Source: Zygnema cylindricum
Taxonomy: Eukaryota > Streptophyta > Zygnematophyceae > Zygnematales > Zygnemataceae
Direction of reading: 5' to 3'
Length of the DNA stretch: 64,000 nt
Assembly: GCA_037447655.1 (NCBI GenBank)
Contig: JBBHKE010001340.1
Location: 26,357-90,356 of the forward strand
Under the pieces are notes generated by a model. It saw nothing but the letters and a program-made list of their open reading frames with translations, ran no database searches and was not told the DNA's origin. Below, piece by piece: positions 11,401 to 22,731 of this stretch. The stretch's first letter is position 1; each line of letters begins with the position of its first letter. Both the position numbers and the translations under genes were made by a program.

Positions 11401-14400
11401 TCATGTTTAGCTGTAGCGTAGGGGTTTGTCAACATGTAAACTAACTATGCCCTCTGAAGGTGTTAGTTTTGTGTTGGTTTTTTCTCCTCGTCCTTAGTTT
11501 GTCATTTTTTGTTTGTAACTTTATATTCGCAGTGTCTTTTTCTTTGTTTGTTTGATCTGGTGTGACATCTTTCACTTTCATTTTGCCTTTATCTTTTTCC
11601 TTGTTCCCATGTTCTCAGATAGTTTTCCATCTTCATTTCTTATTTTACTGAGAGTCTTATTGCATCTTATTTTACTGAGAATCTTAATAGATCTTATTTT
11701 ACTGAGAATCTTAGTAGATCTTATTTTACTGAGAATTTTAATAGAGCTCCACTTCTGGGTCGCAGGCACCACTTGTCCGAAGGCCCAACTTTATTGTGGG
11801 AGGTAGCTTTGTCAGAGGCTCCCTTCCAACACTGGGGAATTTTGGAAGGTGAGCATCTTTTTTTTTTAATTCCCAGATTGCGGTTCTTATGGTCAAGGCT
11901 TTTTTGTATTGCTATAAATTTCGCCAGAAAAATAATTTGGGGAGGATTGTTCTTGCACAAGGAGAATTTTTCTCTTGGCATTTTATAACCAAACAATATT
12001 TACATTATCTCACTACTAGGTCTTTTGTATCCCACAGACCTTGCAACTTGGGTTCTTGTTTTTATCATTTCAGGTTGAGGTAGGTTCTAAACTGCCGACT
12101 GAGTGTCCTGTCTTTTATGGAAATATGATTCTATCCACTCAATATTGCTTGGTTGCTGAATGAACGGAGGTTAGACTATTTGACCTGGACACAGCCTTAC
12201 CTTATTCCTAGACCTGGCTGTGGGGAGTTCACTTCTTATTCCCAGCTTAGATTTTTTCAGATGGTGGTCGTAGGTGAAACATTACATGTTAAAAAACGTC
12301 AATGAAAGTATGATGCATTATAGGATAGATAGGATGCGGTTTAGGATGGAATTAAGCCTGTGGTTGGTGGAAGACAGGCTCTCTAATGTGAGTTATCATT
12401 TTTAACAGTAAGTTTAAGCATTTACCCTCCATTATTTACTAGCATTCATCACAGTAATCTGGTCATAAGTCCTTTTTTATTTGGAAATGTAAAATAACCC
12501 ATCATCCAAATAAAAGAAGCAAAATGTATGCCGCTATGTCATCCAACCTCAAATTGATATGGTTGTTTATAATTCCACATTTGCACTAAGAATTATTTTA
12601 CTTTAATACCACTGGTGGTGTAGTGTTTGATGCACATTTTTTGTGTCCCACTGCCATATGATAACTGGCCAGATGTTATGACGCTCGTAGGTACTACTCT
12701 TGCTGTTGTACACCGGGCATCCGCCTATTTCAATATGTTTGATTATCGATATCCTCGATATTCGAACGGCAAAAGGGCTCTGACCATTAACTGTTTAACA
12801 GCGATGTGTATGCAAATATATAATGCACACCATGTATTGCATCAAGCTTAGTACCTACCTAATACTGAAGCTAGCGGTATAACGTGTTTTGTAATCTGTA
12901 ACACCATTGTAATTACTGTACCTTTCATAACTGACAATACTGTACTCCAGCACCGTAGACAGCTACACTATACCGTACCGCACTTAAATTTTCAGATACG
13001 GTAATCATTGGGGTTGTAAACTCCGTTGTAAAAACCTTTGTACTGTACGCGCTTTGATAATATGTAGCTATAATTCACTTCTCCATATACGGTGCGATAC
13101 GGTGCATCAATTATCAAGGTATCTCATAAGGGAACATATCAATGCACAACTTCAACTATTTTACCTCACTACTGGATATCTGTAACCTCCAACAGTCGTT
13201 ATTTTCTCCTAATTGTTATTTGAATAGGACATATCGTGTCAGTCAGACCACTGATTTGCAAGATTTATTCGTAGAACTGTGGCCTATAGCTCGCCAGCTC
13301 TCTGCATGCCGACAACATACCCTTTTTTCTAAAACACCTTCTAAAGTTCCTCTCTTGTAACAGAGTAAATGAATTATTACAGTTAAGGTGGATTTAGTAA
13401 CAACTCTATATTATGTATTGCAGCGTGGCTCATTATGGGCCACTTAACTAATTAATGTTATTAACAGTAATTTATGGTTTTGGGTTCAAAAAACAGATGC
13501 AAGTTACTCTAATAGCGATGGGCAGAGTGTGTTTCTGTTCTTCTTCTTAAAATATTTCTTGAAGCTGCATATGATGGTGAATCCACCTGGTCCATGTGGA
13601 AGTATTGTTTTTTTTTCTTCTTTTTGATTTACGACCTGTATTGTAGCTGGGGGCTTGCAGAGCTAGCAGAAGTGCGGCAGAATCAGCAAATAGTGCTTGG
13701 AGGAGAGTGAGGGAACTCTTAACCTCACAGGAGACCAACACCCCTGATAAACCCATTGACCAGACACAAGATTCGGTGAGATTTAAGTGGGCTTGGCAGA
13801 TCCTGCTTTGGAAGGACAAAGTTTATTTGGCTTTAAAATTTATGTGAAAAAAAAGGAAATTTATTTGGCTTCGAATTGTATTTAAAAGAAAAAGGCGGTT
13901 TCTTATGGTGACTCCAGTGGTCCTTTTGCAGCGATTTCCTGGACAGAGTCGAGTCCTTGGTCGGTCCACCTCACAATCAACAACAGGAGTTCCCAGTCCA
14001 GTCCTCCCCTCTCGATATACATCCAATGAAACACTGTCGTCAAACAATGGCGTCTCCGGCTTGTAAGGATTCTTTACTGTAAAATTTATGAGCAAATTCA
14101 TTCTTTCGTCTCGAAAGAAAGAAGGAAAGAAAGAAATGCCTCTATTTTGACAATCCTTGTGCATAATTTGACGTGGTTGAGGTCGAGTATGACGCGGTTG
14201 AGTAAAAACTTATAACGCAATTCTTTCATCATGAAATAAAGGCCCTATGGTTTGCTATCCTCGTGCAGAGATTTGATGTGGTTGAGGTTTTGTCTGGGCC
14301 AATAACAGATCTGGAGGTCCGGCAATGCCCCTGTTGGAGCCTGGACAGACTGCTTTGACAGATGGCAAGGAGTTAAGTCAACTTGTGGCTATGGGTTTTG

Positions 14401-15029
14401 ACCAGGTATGTCGCATTCATCACCTGCAATGCCTGCTTGGGCATTCGATGCACTCTCGGTGTTCTCTCTGTATACTTTCTGTTTTAGGTCTTTACAAGCA
14501 GATGTTCCAGGATTGGCCAGATTGTTTGTATGGGCATTTTCTATAGCTGCTACGACTGTACTTAGTGATAAGTACAGTGCTAAGAACGGTGTTACGTACT
14601 CTACTGAATACAATGCACCGTGGTTTGCTATTAGTGTTAATGCTTTTTCGCCACTTAAAACATCTTTTCTTTGTGCACACTTGTCCGATTTTTGATTGGA
14701 GATCGCCAATTGGAAGCTGAGAATCATGTATTTTCAATCGCAGCAGTCGGATCCTCGGATCAACAATCCGACAAGTGTGCACAGAGAAAAGATGTTTTAA
14801 GTGACGCAAAATACAAACACTAGTAGCTATACACCTTGTACTGTAATAGGTTAAGTCCAATACTAATTATAGCACAGATGACTGTGTTAAGTACGGTACT
14901 GAGTGCGTAGTCCTTAGAGTTACTCACGGCTATGATGGTGGCGGTTGGGTGGAGCAGACAGCCGCAAAAGCAGCTTTGAGTGCAGCTAAAGGCGATTTAA
15001 GTTTGGCAATTGAGCTCCTCAGTGCATAG
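5487..15029 (+). CDS. RBL15: Rhomboid intramembrane protease with C-terminal UBA domain (RBL15-like)
   Basis: Eleven exons joined by GT-AG introns: 5487-5543, 5835-5997, 8151-8454, 9284-9316, 9552-9643, 10130-10203, 11766-11848, 13661-13775, 13932-14062, 14309-14405, 14958-15029. All phases agree and give 406 residues, close to the roughly 400 of Arabidopsis RBL15. The N-terminus MPEENREPFDAMRGPITTE was chosen because MRGPITTE parallels the plant start and splices in phase. The rhomboid core has HGGLLHLVFN (residues 84-93), the nucleophile motif GFSG (153-156, Ser155) and LLGHLSG with catalytic His207. A low-complexity linker follows, then a UBA domain at about 371-406 (LVAMGFDQ ... LAIELLSA). 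The catalytic pair is intact, so an active serine protease of an internal membrane is expected. The substrate is unknown. Introns carry repeats but leave the frame intact. Confidence 0.93.
5998..8150 (+). other. Intron 2 of the rhomboid-UBA gene
   Basis: A 2.15 kb intron between GGAAGAG|GTATGG and ACCTCCAG|TGTACA. The split codon joins to give ...NGR-V-YTIF, matching the family. It holds no convincing exon, only scattered short frames and AT-rich sequence. Confidence 0.8.
9026..9222 (+). repeat. Purine-only (GGGA/GGGAGG)n tract in rhomboid intron 3
   Basis: About 200 nt almost entirely G and A on the plus strand, built from GAGG/GGGA units. All frames stay open for lack of T, so the apparent open frames here are composition artefacts. 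It lies inside intron 3 (8455-9283), ending about 60 nt before the 33-nt exon 4. Confidence 0.9.
10198..10302 (+). repeat. 53-bp direct duplication including a 5' splice site
   Basis: Two adjacent near-identical units, 10198-10250 and 10251-10302, differ by about one base. The first begins with the last exon bases and donor of rhomboid exon 6 (TTTCTT|GTGAGTG), so the second unit carries an intact copy of the donor 53 nt downstream. Confidence 0.9.
11560..11640 (+). repeat. Partial copy of the dispersed T-rich 3'-tail repeat
   Basis: The text ATCTTTTTCCTTGTTCCCAT, then GTTCTCAGATAGTTTTCCATC, is a diverged match to the dispersed block best seen at 34040-34125. It lies in rhomboid intron 6. Confidence 0.45.
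11639..11746 (+). repeat. 27-bp tandem repeat, four units
   Basis: Four consecutive 27-bp units (11639, 11666, 11693, 11720) of the form CTTATTTTACTGAGAATCTT followed by ARTAGAT. They stop 19 nt before the acceptor of rhomboid exon 7 (exon begins 11766), so they probably supply the branch-point region of intron 6. Confidence 0.92.
13425..13527. mobile_element. Partial TA-type MITE (right half)
   Basis: GCTCATTATGGGCCACTTAA and the following bases match 31860-31970, the right half of the MITE at 31775-31971. It ends in ACTCTAATAGCGATGGGCAG, a diverged terminal repeat. It lies in rhomboid intron 7. Confidence 0.6.
14616..14838. mobile_element. TA-type MITE, 223 bp, in rhomboid intron 10
   Basis: The terminal inverted repeats begin CACCGTGGTTTGCTATTAGT on the left and, reversed, CAAGGTGTATAGCTACTAGT on the right, and continue inward through CCACTTAAAACATCTTTT. 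Subterminal GTGCACACTTGTCCGA pairs with its inverse near the right end. Its length of 223 bp equals that of the copy at 47316-47538. TA lies on the right side; the left flank is TG, a likely mutation. It carries no coding capacity. Confidence 0.88.
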
Positions 15030-15607
15030 AAGTTGGCAGGTCGTTTCCGATTATGTGTTTTATCATGGTTGATTTCTCGGTGTCTGTGTCATGTGAGGTA
15101 AATGCTAGACTGTTCTCCCGATGCATTACAAATTTTGTAAAATTTGTAATTTTTTTAGTGAAGAATCACGGAGAACATTGTTGATGTAGAAGTTTGATCA
15201 AAGCTCAATTAGACCAATCACTGGAAGATGAGTGCAATTGTCCATAGGAAACTCGGTTTTTGTATGAAATAAGCGTAGTGTTTGATAAATGTGACAAGAG
15301 GAGAGAACAAAGCCCTTCTATGAAATAACTTTTTTCTTTTATGAATGTTACAAGTGCAAAAAACGATTTTGTACCTCTTCAGTGGTACTTTTGCCGGTTT
15401 TCTCCATCAATTACTGTTATTTAAATGCTGATTAATCTCAAGGTATAATCTTAGTTATTGTTAATGAAATAACAACAGTAACTTTTCGTACAATGATGCT
15501 CAGTATGTCATTATGTGGTATTGTAATCAAACTTATATTGACTGACTGAGAGCAAGTTAAAATTTAGCCTATACGATTGTGTCCAATACATATATATAAA
15601 TAAAAGT

Positions 15608-15838
15608 GTGGCTGACTTTATTAAAAAGCGCAATGGTAAACCATCTGAGTCCATGGGAACAAAAGGAAGGATGTAGCATGGCAAAAACTGGAAAACTACA
15701 TGTCGGGGGAAGAAACAAAAACGATAAGCAAGGCAAAAGCAACGAAAATACGAAAAAATGGCCAGTAAACCGAAAACACCCAAAGAAGCAAAAAGCAACA
15801 AACAAAACATCAAAGGAAAAAATTTATGGGTGCAGCGA
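15608..15838 (-). mobile_element. Dispersed 3'-tail repeat, probable non-LTR retroelement end
   Basis: On the minus strand it reads T-rich sequence followed by CATGGACTCAGATGGTTTAC, CATTGCGC and TTTTTAATAAAGTCAGCC. The plus-strand copy at 33905-34125 matches over about 220 bp. The recurrent 3' end with AATAAA and variable 5' extents are typical of LINE or SINE 3' ends. The class is inferred because no reverse transcriptase is attached. Confidence 0.65.
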
Positions 15839-16994
15839 AACAAACACGATATCACCAACATGACAAATAACTATTAGACCAGGTACATGATGCTCCGGAA
15901 GTTCATTAAGGGGCTCAAGTTCCCAAGTTGCTTAAATATTTGACAAGGAGCAAAACAAAATAAGTTCCTACAGGGATAGCTTCGACAGTTCTCGGTTGTA
16001 GTGCAGCTCAAAGAGTTGAGTTACCTCGCCTTTTGAACTAAGGTTAGGACGGGTGTCAAAAGCAAGGAGGACGAGAGTGGTAAGGAGTAAGGAGAAATGA
16101 GCAAGGGAGAAAGTGTGAGGCATGCACCTCTCGAAACTTTTAGAGAACTTTTCCTGTTATTTAAACATTGCTTAGGCACGCACTTGGGAGTTACTTGGAG
16201 CAACGACTTGAGCGTGAAGAGTATTATGAACGAAAAAGATGCGATGTGTGACTGCTTAACGTGTGAGAATGTCACACATCCTTGTGGAAACAATCTGTAA
16301 TTAACGCAGGAATGTTTAGTAGTGAAACCTCCATAAAGAGAAGAGACGAGACGGGTAAAGCAGGACGAGTAACTAGTAAAAAGAGTAATCAGTTTTGTAA
16401 GTGATCTTGACTCATGTGGGTTTGGTAAAATGGTAAAGGTTAATTAGGATTAGGATTGTCGTGCATTAGGATGCAAGCTGGAAGATTAGTTAAATACATG
16501 AAGGTTAAAATACCATTCATGAGTGGAGTTACGGTTCAAGCTCAGTTAAATGTGCATTCCTCTCTTGTTAGTGAATTACATGTTGGCGTAATGTGTCATG
16601 ACGTTATAGCCTGAGACTAGTAGTAACCTGACAACTTGTGTCATGTGTAGTGGGGGTGTGTGGTCAGTTTTGCAAGAAAAGTTGAAAGGTTAAAAGTGGT
16701 AGAATCAATAAGAGGTATAAATGTTGAAACGGTTATTTGAACGACTTGAGATTTATGTTTTATTGTTTGAACCATAGCCATGCCATGTGTTAGATGAATA
16801 TTCGCGCATGGAGAATGTTCGGCAAGAATATTCGACATTGTCAGTGCTCCCATTTGTTTCCCATATTCGGCAGTTGGATCGCATATTTTTAGGTTAAGGG
16901 AGAGTAACAATGCATAGATGAAAATAAAAATATACAAAAACAAACTAGACGTTTTTTTCCAATGCATCACACAAACCTAATCATTTGTTTAGCT

Positions 16995-17030
16995 CCACCG
17001 TGAATCGCTATTAGTGCAAAGAAATTATTA
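16995..17030. mobile_element. Isolated TA-type MITE terminus
   Basis: CACCGTGAATCGCTATTAGT is a near-perfect terminal repeat of the MITE family. No matching inverse end was found nearby, so the copy is truncated or strongly diverged. Confidence 0.55.
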
Positions 17031-17325
17031 GAGTAAAAAATAAAATATTCTTAAGCTCTATTTGAAGGGCCTAACACCAACAAAATTTTATGCTAATTTA
17101 TACGTCGAACACTAATTTGGATACACATTCCGATATTGTAGCGGATATAGTTTGCTTTCACATAATTGAAGTTTGAATATGTGAGACCAGTTTCGTGTGA
17201 TTTTCCCCCGTCTTTATAACTGTGAATAAATTTTGAGTGCGCTAACCCGTGTCGACGACACTCACTTTCGAGTGTCGACGCCGTTGTATTACAGTTACGT
17301 TTGTAGGAAATAACACGCAGTCTTA

Positions 17326-18386
17326 GGGTGCGTCTCCATGTACTTGTAACTTAGCGAACTTACTTTGTTTTTTAGCGAAGATTCGGCGGACCCGAATTTC
17401 AAGTGTCCCTATGTGTAAGGGTACTTTCGCATGTGCTAAAGCTACAATTATTTAATGTCGTTTTCCTCCATAACTTAGAAAAAGCGATAAAATCCGCAGC
17501 CGTACCAGAAAATTGAAATTACCACCGTACAAGTTGCGTCACCTTAAAACTTTATATGTACTGGAGTTTGTCGTCTAGCGCGATGCAGTTTGTTGTCTAG
17601 CGCGTTTCGACCCACTTTCGCGTCCTTTCAGCTCATCTTCAAACTTTACATAAAATCACCTCGCGAGGTGATTTTAAATAAAATTTCAGGAGGTAAGCGA
17701 ATAGATAGATGTTATCGCTCTTGTCAGAAGTTTTTGCCAATTTTTGTGCACGGATTACCAAAAAAAAAAACCCACTGCACGTTTCCAGCATGTGTGTGAC
17801 TTTTATCCGTGCGTTTTTTCCCGTATAGGGACCGTGGAGGGGGTCTCGACCAACGGGCGCCATTTCGCAAAAGCGAAGTCCGTGAAAGCTCCTCTCTCTC
17901 TCTCCCTCTCCCACTACCGCGTCTATCTCACAATTTTTTCAATGAAAAACGGCAATAATGGTATCAAATGGAAGATCTCAAACGAGTTATTTTTACCATC
18001 TTTGGGCGTATTTTGATGGCAATCAGACTAATAAAAGACTAAAAAACAAAATCGGGAAACCATGGCGGAAAGTTTTAGAATTTGTGACGTCGACGTTGTC
18101 ATAAATTTGAGCGTGACGTCAAAATGTCACAAACCCTGAACATCTACAATGTCACAAGTAACTAGACGCCTACAACTGTCGCAAATAGCTATTTTGTAAA
18201 CGTCATCAATTGTCGCGAGTTTTGTAGTTGTCTACAGCCATCACAAATTACACCCACGTCTACATCCTCACAATCTAAAGTAACGATTTCATTTCTTTAC
18301 ATACGAATGCTCTGAAAGTAGTACGGAGAATCTTCGCTAAAAACATAGTTACAAGACTAAAGTTTCGGTTAGATGATAAAGTACCC
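17326..18386. mobile_element. Harbinger-like (Tourist-type) element, diverged
   Basis: The left edge is TTA|GGGTGCGTCTCCATGTACTT. The right edge is a decayed inverse ending GTACCC|TAA at 18386. Between about 18090 and 18260 lies the family's GACGTC and GTCACAA-rich zone, as at 19.7-19.9 and 20.6-20.8 kb. A TTA/TAA target site and GGG-starting termini are features of PIF/Harbinger elements. No transposase is seen. The strongly diverged right terminus makes the boundary uncertain. Confidence 0.6.
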
Positions 18387-19069
18387 TAACAAACGAAGTT
18401 GTCACTTAAGGGTGTGACGATTGTATACGTCGACAATGCGAGTGACGACTGTCGACAGTGTACAATCTGTGATGACGCACCAAATTGTGAAAAATTGCTT
18501 TGAACGTCGCATAACCTTGCGTGACTATTGTAAGCATTCAGCACACTGTTGTTCAAATCGTGCGATTTTTTCAAATTTTACGATTGAAACGTATAATTCG
18601 TGACGATTTTGAAAATCGCAAAAAAACGTCAGTAAACTGAAACTGGCAGTTTACTGGGAAAGTACAATAATTTCCGTAATATGTACGGTTTTTTACGGAA
18701 ATGTACAGAATTCGAGGAAAAGATACGTCGTAGTTATTGATACTTTCTATTCAGTGAACTAAACTGAAATATCACGGAGCTTGTACGTCTCTTCATTGAA
18801 AATGTACGGACTTTTCGAAAAGAGACGTTGAAAAGTCATACTATTTTCGCGGGATAAGTTAGAAAATTGTACGGGCGTCTTCTTCATTTTTTTTTTAGAG
18901 AAGCCGCCATGAAATATTGAAAACGAAACCGCAAGGAAGCCGCCTCCCTGGCAGAGAAGGCGGCCATGACTTCTTGTCAGATGGGCTCAGACTCGTGGAA
19001 TTTGATAAAAATGTACCCTTGCTGACGTTTGAACCAGGGTGAGGCAAAATCTTGGCGTTGCCTGACTTA
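18387..19069. other. Intergenic, repeat-derived sequence without a gene
   Basis: It contains scattered GTACGG and GTCGAC motifs similar to the neighbouring Harbinger-like elements but no clear terminus and no recognisable protein. Confidence 0.4.
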
Positions 19070-21020
19070 GGGCGTGTTCCCATGTGTTCAAGTAAGGGTT
19101 TTTTTCCGTCGTTTTCACAGAAAATGGGACTTCCAACGAGAAAATATTACGCCTTACGAAAAATGGGCAAAAACACAAGTACATTTTGCGTCCTCTTGGA
19201 ACTTGGAAGGTACGACAATTTGGCGTTATTATCATCGAGACCCACTTCCAACTCATCTTCACACTTGTAATGGAATCAAATCGCGATCTGATTTTAACCA
19301 AAATAACACCCTATCGACGAATAAAAAGCAGGTATTGCACGCGTGAAACGTCTTCGACAGTTTTTGAACGAGGGAGAGTACACGCTATTTTTTTCCATGC
19401 TCGTCACGCGCATGTACGTACAAAAATGACAAGCATGTACGGAAAAAAATTCGTTTGGGTCTCGGACCTCCACTTTCATTCATGGATCCTTTGCAAAAAT
19501 TTACAACGTCCTCGTCTCTCCCCATCTTTTTCATTCGACCGCTCCTCTTTCTCTCATCTCTAAATGAAATGCAACAATAATAGTATCAAATGAAAGATAT
19601 ATTTTTTTCCTTTTTTTTTTAATATTTTTGGTCTCATTTTGATCGCGTATTGAATGATAAATGGTAAGATAAAGAAATCGGGAAGCCATGGCGAAAAGTT
19701 TACGTGTTGATGACGTCACAAGGTAGCATGACTTTGCAAGGTACAGTAGTATGACTTCGCAAGGTACAGTAGCATGACTTCGTGATGTCACAAAACCCTA
19801 AACATCTACAATGTCACAAAAACTCGATGTCTACAACCGTCGCCGTTTTTGTAGACGTCACTAATTTTAGGAAGTTTCGTAGTCGTCTACATTTCGTTTC
19901 GTACTATCGTAGACTGTCGCATATTTTGTAGACGTCTACACCTGTCACATATTTGAAGTAATGAAAGCGCAAGTAATGATTGACATAGGGGGTGTCCCCA
20001 TGTTTAAAAGTATCTACTTTTCTCCTGTCTTTTTCCCCTAAAATTCAGGGAACTTTGACAAAAACTTCAGCCGTACGAAAAAATCATTTTTACCAAAGTA
20101 GAGTGAACGTCAATTCATACTTTGAATGTACGGCGTGTTTGTCGTCATGCGAATGCATTTTGGCGTTTTCCCATTTTCGACCCCCGGGCAAGAGAATCCA
20201 GCCCAAAAAAAAACTTCTTCCAAAATCACTTCGAGGGGGTGATTTTGGATCAAGTACCGCCCAAACAGCGAATGAAAAACAAACCACGCACGCACCACAC
20301 GATTTGCAAAATTTTAGGACGAAGGAGAGTCCTCGCTATTTTTCTCCGTGCCCGTCACGCGCTATGTACGGAAAAAATTTTTCAGGGGTCTCGGACCTCC
20401 ACTTTCAATCATGGGTCCTTTGCAAAAAAATTTGCCGTCGTCGACTCCTCTCTCCCTCTCACACCATCGATTGTATCTCACTTTTTAAAATGAGACACGA
20501 CAATATTGATATAAAATGAAAGATATTTTAAAAATATTTATTCTGACAATTTTTAGGTTTTTTCTTATTGGCAGATCGAGTGAAAAAAGTAGAAAAAACG
20601 AATTCGGAAAACCATGGCGGAAAGTTCTTGAATCCGTGACGTCGACGTTGTCACAAGAGAGCGTGACGTCACAATGTCACCAAACCCTAAACGTCTAGAA
20701 ACTCACAAAAATCTAGACGTCTACCACTGTCGCTGTTTTTGTTGGCGTCACCAATCGTCGGAAGTTTCGTAGTCGCCTTCAATCGTCACAATTTGTACCT
20801 ACGTCTACAACCGTCACATGTCAAAGTTCCGATTTCATTTTCGCACATTGGGACGCTCTTCAAAGTAGTACGGAGAATCTTCACTACAGTCCAAAATACT
20901 TTATCAAAGTACCGATTACATGGGGACACCCCCATGGGAACACTTTGAAAAGTACACCGTAAAATCTGCGCTAAAATCCAAAGTAGCATTTCAAAGCTTC
21001 GGTTACATGGGAACACGCCC
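19070..21020. mobile_element. Harbinger-like element, 1951 bp, TTA target duplication
   Basis: The left end TTA|GGGCGTGTTCCCATGT and the right end ACATGGGAACACGCCC|TTA are perfect 16-bp inverted repeats flanked by TTA on both sides (19067-19069 and 21021-21023). That matches the PIF/Harbinger (Tourist) TWA rule. About 330 bp at the left end also occur in reverse at 58190-58547. The interior has no DDE transposase that I can recognise. A second, smaller pair of termini sits inside at 19988-20933. Confidence 0.82.
19988..20933. mobile_element. Inner Harbinger-like element, 946 bp
   Basis: It begins GGGGGTGTCCCCATGT and ends with the perfect inverse ACATGGGGACACCCCC. Flanking trinucleotides are ATA and ATG, so a target duplication is not clear-cut. 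The interior repeats the family's TGACGTC and GTCACAA zone (20635-20720). It is inserted close to the right end of the 19070-21020 element or formed with it as a composite. Confidence 0.78.
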
Positions 21021-21104
21021 TTAGATTCTCCGCCACCAGTTGATGAAAGAATTCCGTTGCTTACGTGGAGTGTCATGTTTATATAAACATTTATGATACT
21101 TTAG

Positions 21105-21994
21105 TAGTGTTGTGTATCGGTAGAAAACTTATCGCGATAACACCGATACCGATAGTTATCGGTTATCGAACGGTCAGAGGTTCCGATATATCGGTCTGGG
21201 ACCAACAAATTCCATATCGGCGATAACTTAAAAAATATATAGTATGCATACAATAGTACTTTATAACATACTGTATTATTTTATTGATTTTATATAGCGT
21301 GGCATGCCACGTATGAAAACATGTTCCGTTACAGTTTAACTGCGATTTATTACGGACAGCACAGCATGTAAACGTTGGCCGGTTAACCGAACAAAACTTT
21401 TACGGCGACGTACGTAATTTTACTAAAAAACTGGTGAACATGGAACTGGAAAAGGACGGCGGACACAAAAGTACAACGGACGCAAAATAACATTCTGCGC
21501 GCCGTCGGAATCGAACGGACGACTTGGAATGAGAAAACACGAGCGGACGGGCCAGCGTGAGCGCCGGCATCCCGGAGTGGCTCTTTTGGCAGCTTATGCC
21601 AAAAAAGTTGACAGATTGACACGTGGCATGTCCCAGTGGATCTCTGGAATAAAAGGACAAAGCCATGGTGTCGGATGTGAAAGGTACATCGTTTTACTGG
21701 ATCTGTATCAAAACCGTACATATCTCATGGCGGCTACTGTACTTTCTGTGTTTGTACACGTCCGGGGAAAAGACCTACAGTTGAGTGTACATGCCGTACA
21801 ATTATCTGTACGGTCCGTACAGTTATCGCCGATAGTTATCGTATCGACATTATCGCCAATATGTACCTGATATTATCGGCTACTTATCGGCGATAAGACC
21901 GATGTCGATATATCGTACCAATATATCGATTATCGGATACCCGAAAAAAGGCCCATATCGGTTATCGGCAAATCCTTACCGATACACAATACTA
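21105..21994. mobile_element. hAT-like non-autonomous palindromic element, 890 bp
   Basis: It starts TAGTGTTGTGTATCGGTA and ends TACCGATACACAATACTA, inverted repeats differing at one position. Perfect 8-bp direct repeats TACTTTAG flank it at 21097-21104 and 21995-22002. The TAGTGTTG terminus and 8-bp duplication are hAT hallmarks. Both subterminal regions are packed with TATCGG/CCGATA words, likely transposase-binding sites. The centre is non-coding and includes GTGGCTCTTTTGGCAGCTTA, related to sequence near 39490. A second copy is at 49593-50273. Confidence 0.9.
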
Positions 21995-22002
21995 TACTTT
22001 AG

Positions 22003-22731
22003 CACTCATTTGACGGAAACCCTACAAACTGCGCTATATGTATTTTTTGTTTTGTTTTAATTGTACGGAATTGTACGGATGATAATTCATTAACGATTTT
22101 TTACGATTTGTTCAAAAGGTTCAATGTGTTCGCTACTTATAATTCGTCACCATTGAAACGTTCGCACTAATCGCTATGAACGACTATGGTTCAACCTCAT
22201 TGTAAATCGTAAAATACAGGAATGTTCGATAATGTACTATAACAACCCCTAGAATTCCCCTAAAGAACCCTAAAAAGTACGAAAATATATAGACACTGTA
22301 CTTGTAAATGTACGAAAAATGTACGAATATAAGTCAGGTACGCATTTTATTAACTTTCATTATTGTTCGATGCGCATTGTACGTAGTATTATTCGTGAGT
22401 TTGATGCGTGCGCAATTTGCGAATTGAACAACTATGAAAGAAGCATACATACATACATACATACACATTTGCGTGGATATACATGCATACTTACGTACAT
22501 ACATACCCATGCATGCACACCCACATCCCCACATACCACCTACTTACACAAAAATTCTCCCCTCATCCCATCCGTGCGTCGTGCCGTATGCCGTACCCTC
22601 TCCCCTATGGTATCTTTCTCCAAATTCGATCCTACTTGCAATATCCGGTTCCTGGGACCTGAGAGGCAAGGCGTCTTCCGAACCTCCTCCCACGCCTTCT
22701 CTTTTGGTCCTTTCCCGAGCCTGTTGCGCGC
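22003..22731 (+). promoter_or_regulatory. Upstream region of the ORP gene
   Basis: About 730 nt between the hAT-like element and the ORP start codon. It includes a (CATA)n microsatellite at about 22442-22510 and a C/T-rich segment at 22550-22700 that is probably 5' untranslated sequence. No defined promoter motif can be assigned with confidence. Confidence 0.4.

Larger units (their letters stand above)
15030..17325. other. Intergenic region downstream of the rhomboid gene
   Basis: No gene is supported. It holds one dispersed T-rich tail repeat (15608-15838, minus) and a single TA-MITE end near 16995. The short open frames here are not recognisable. Confidence 0.5.
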
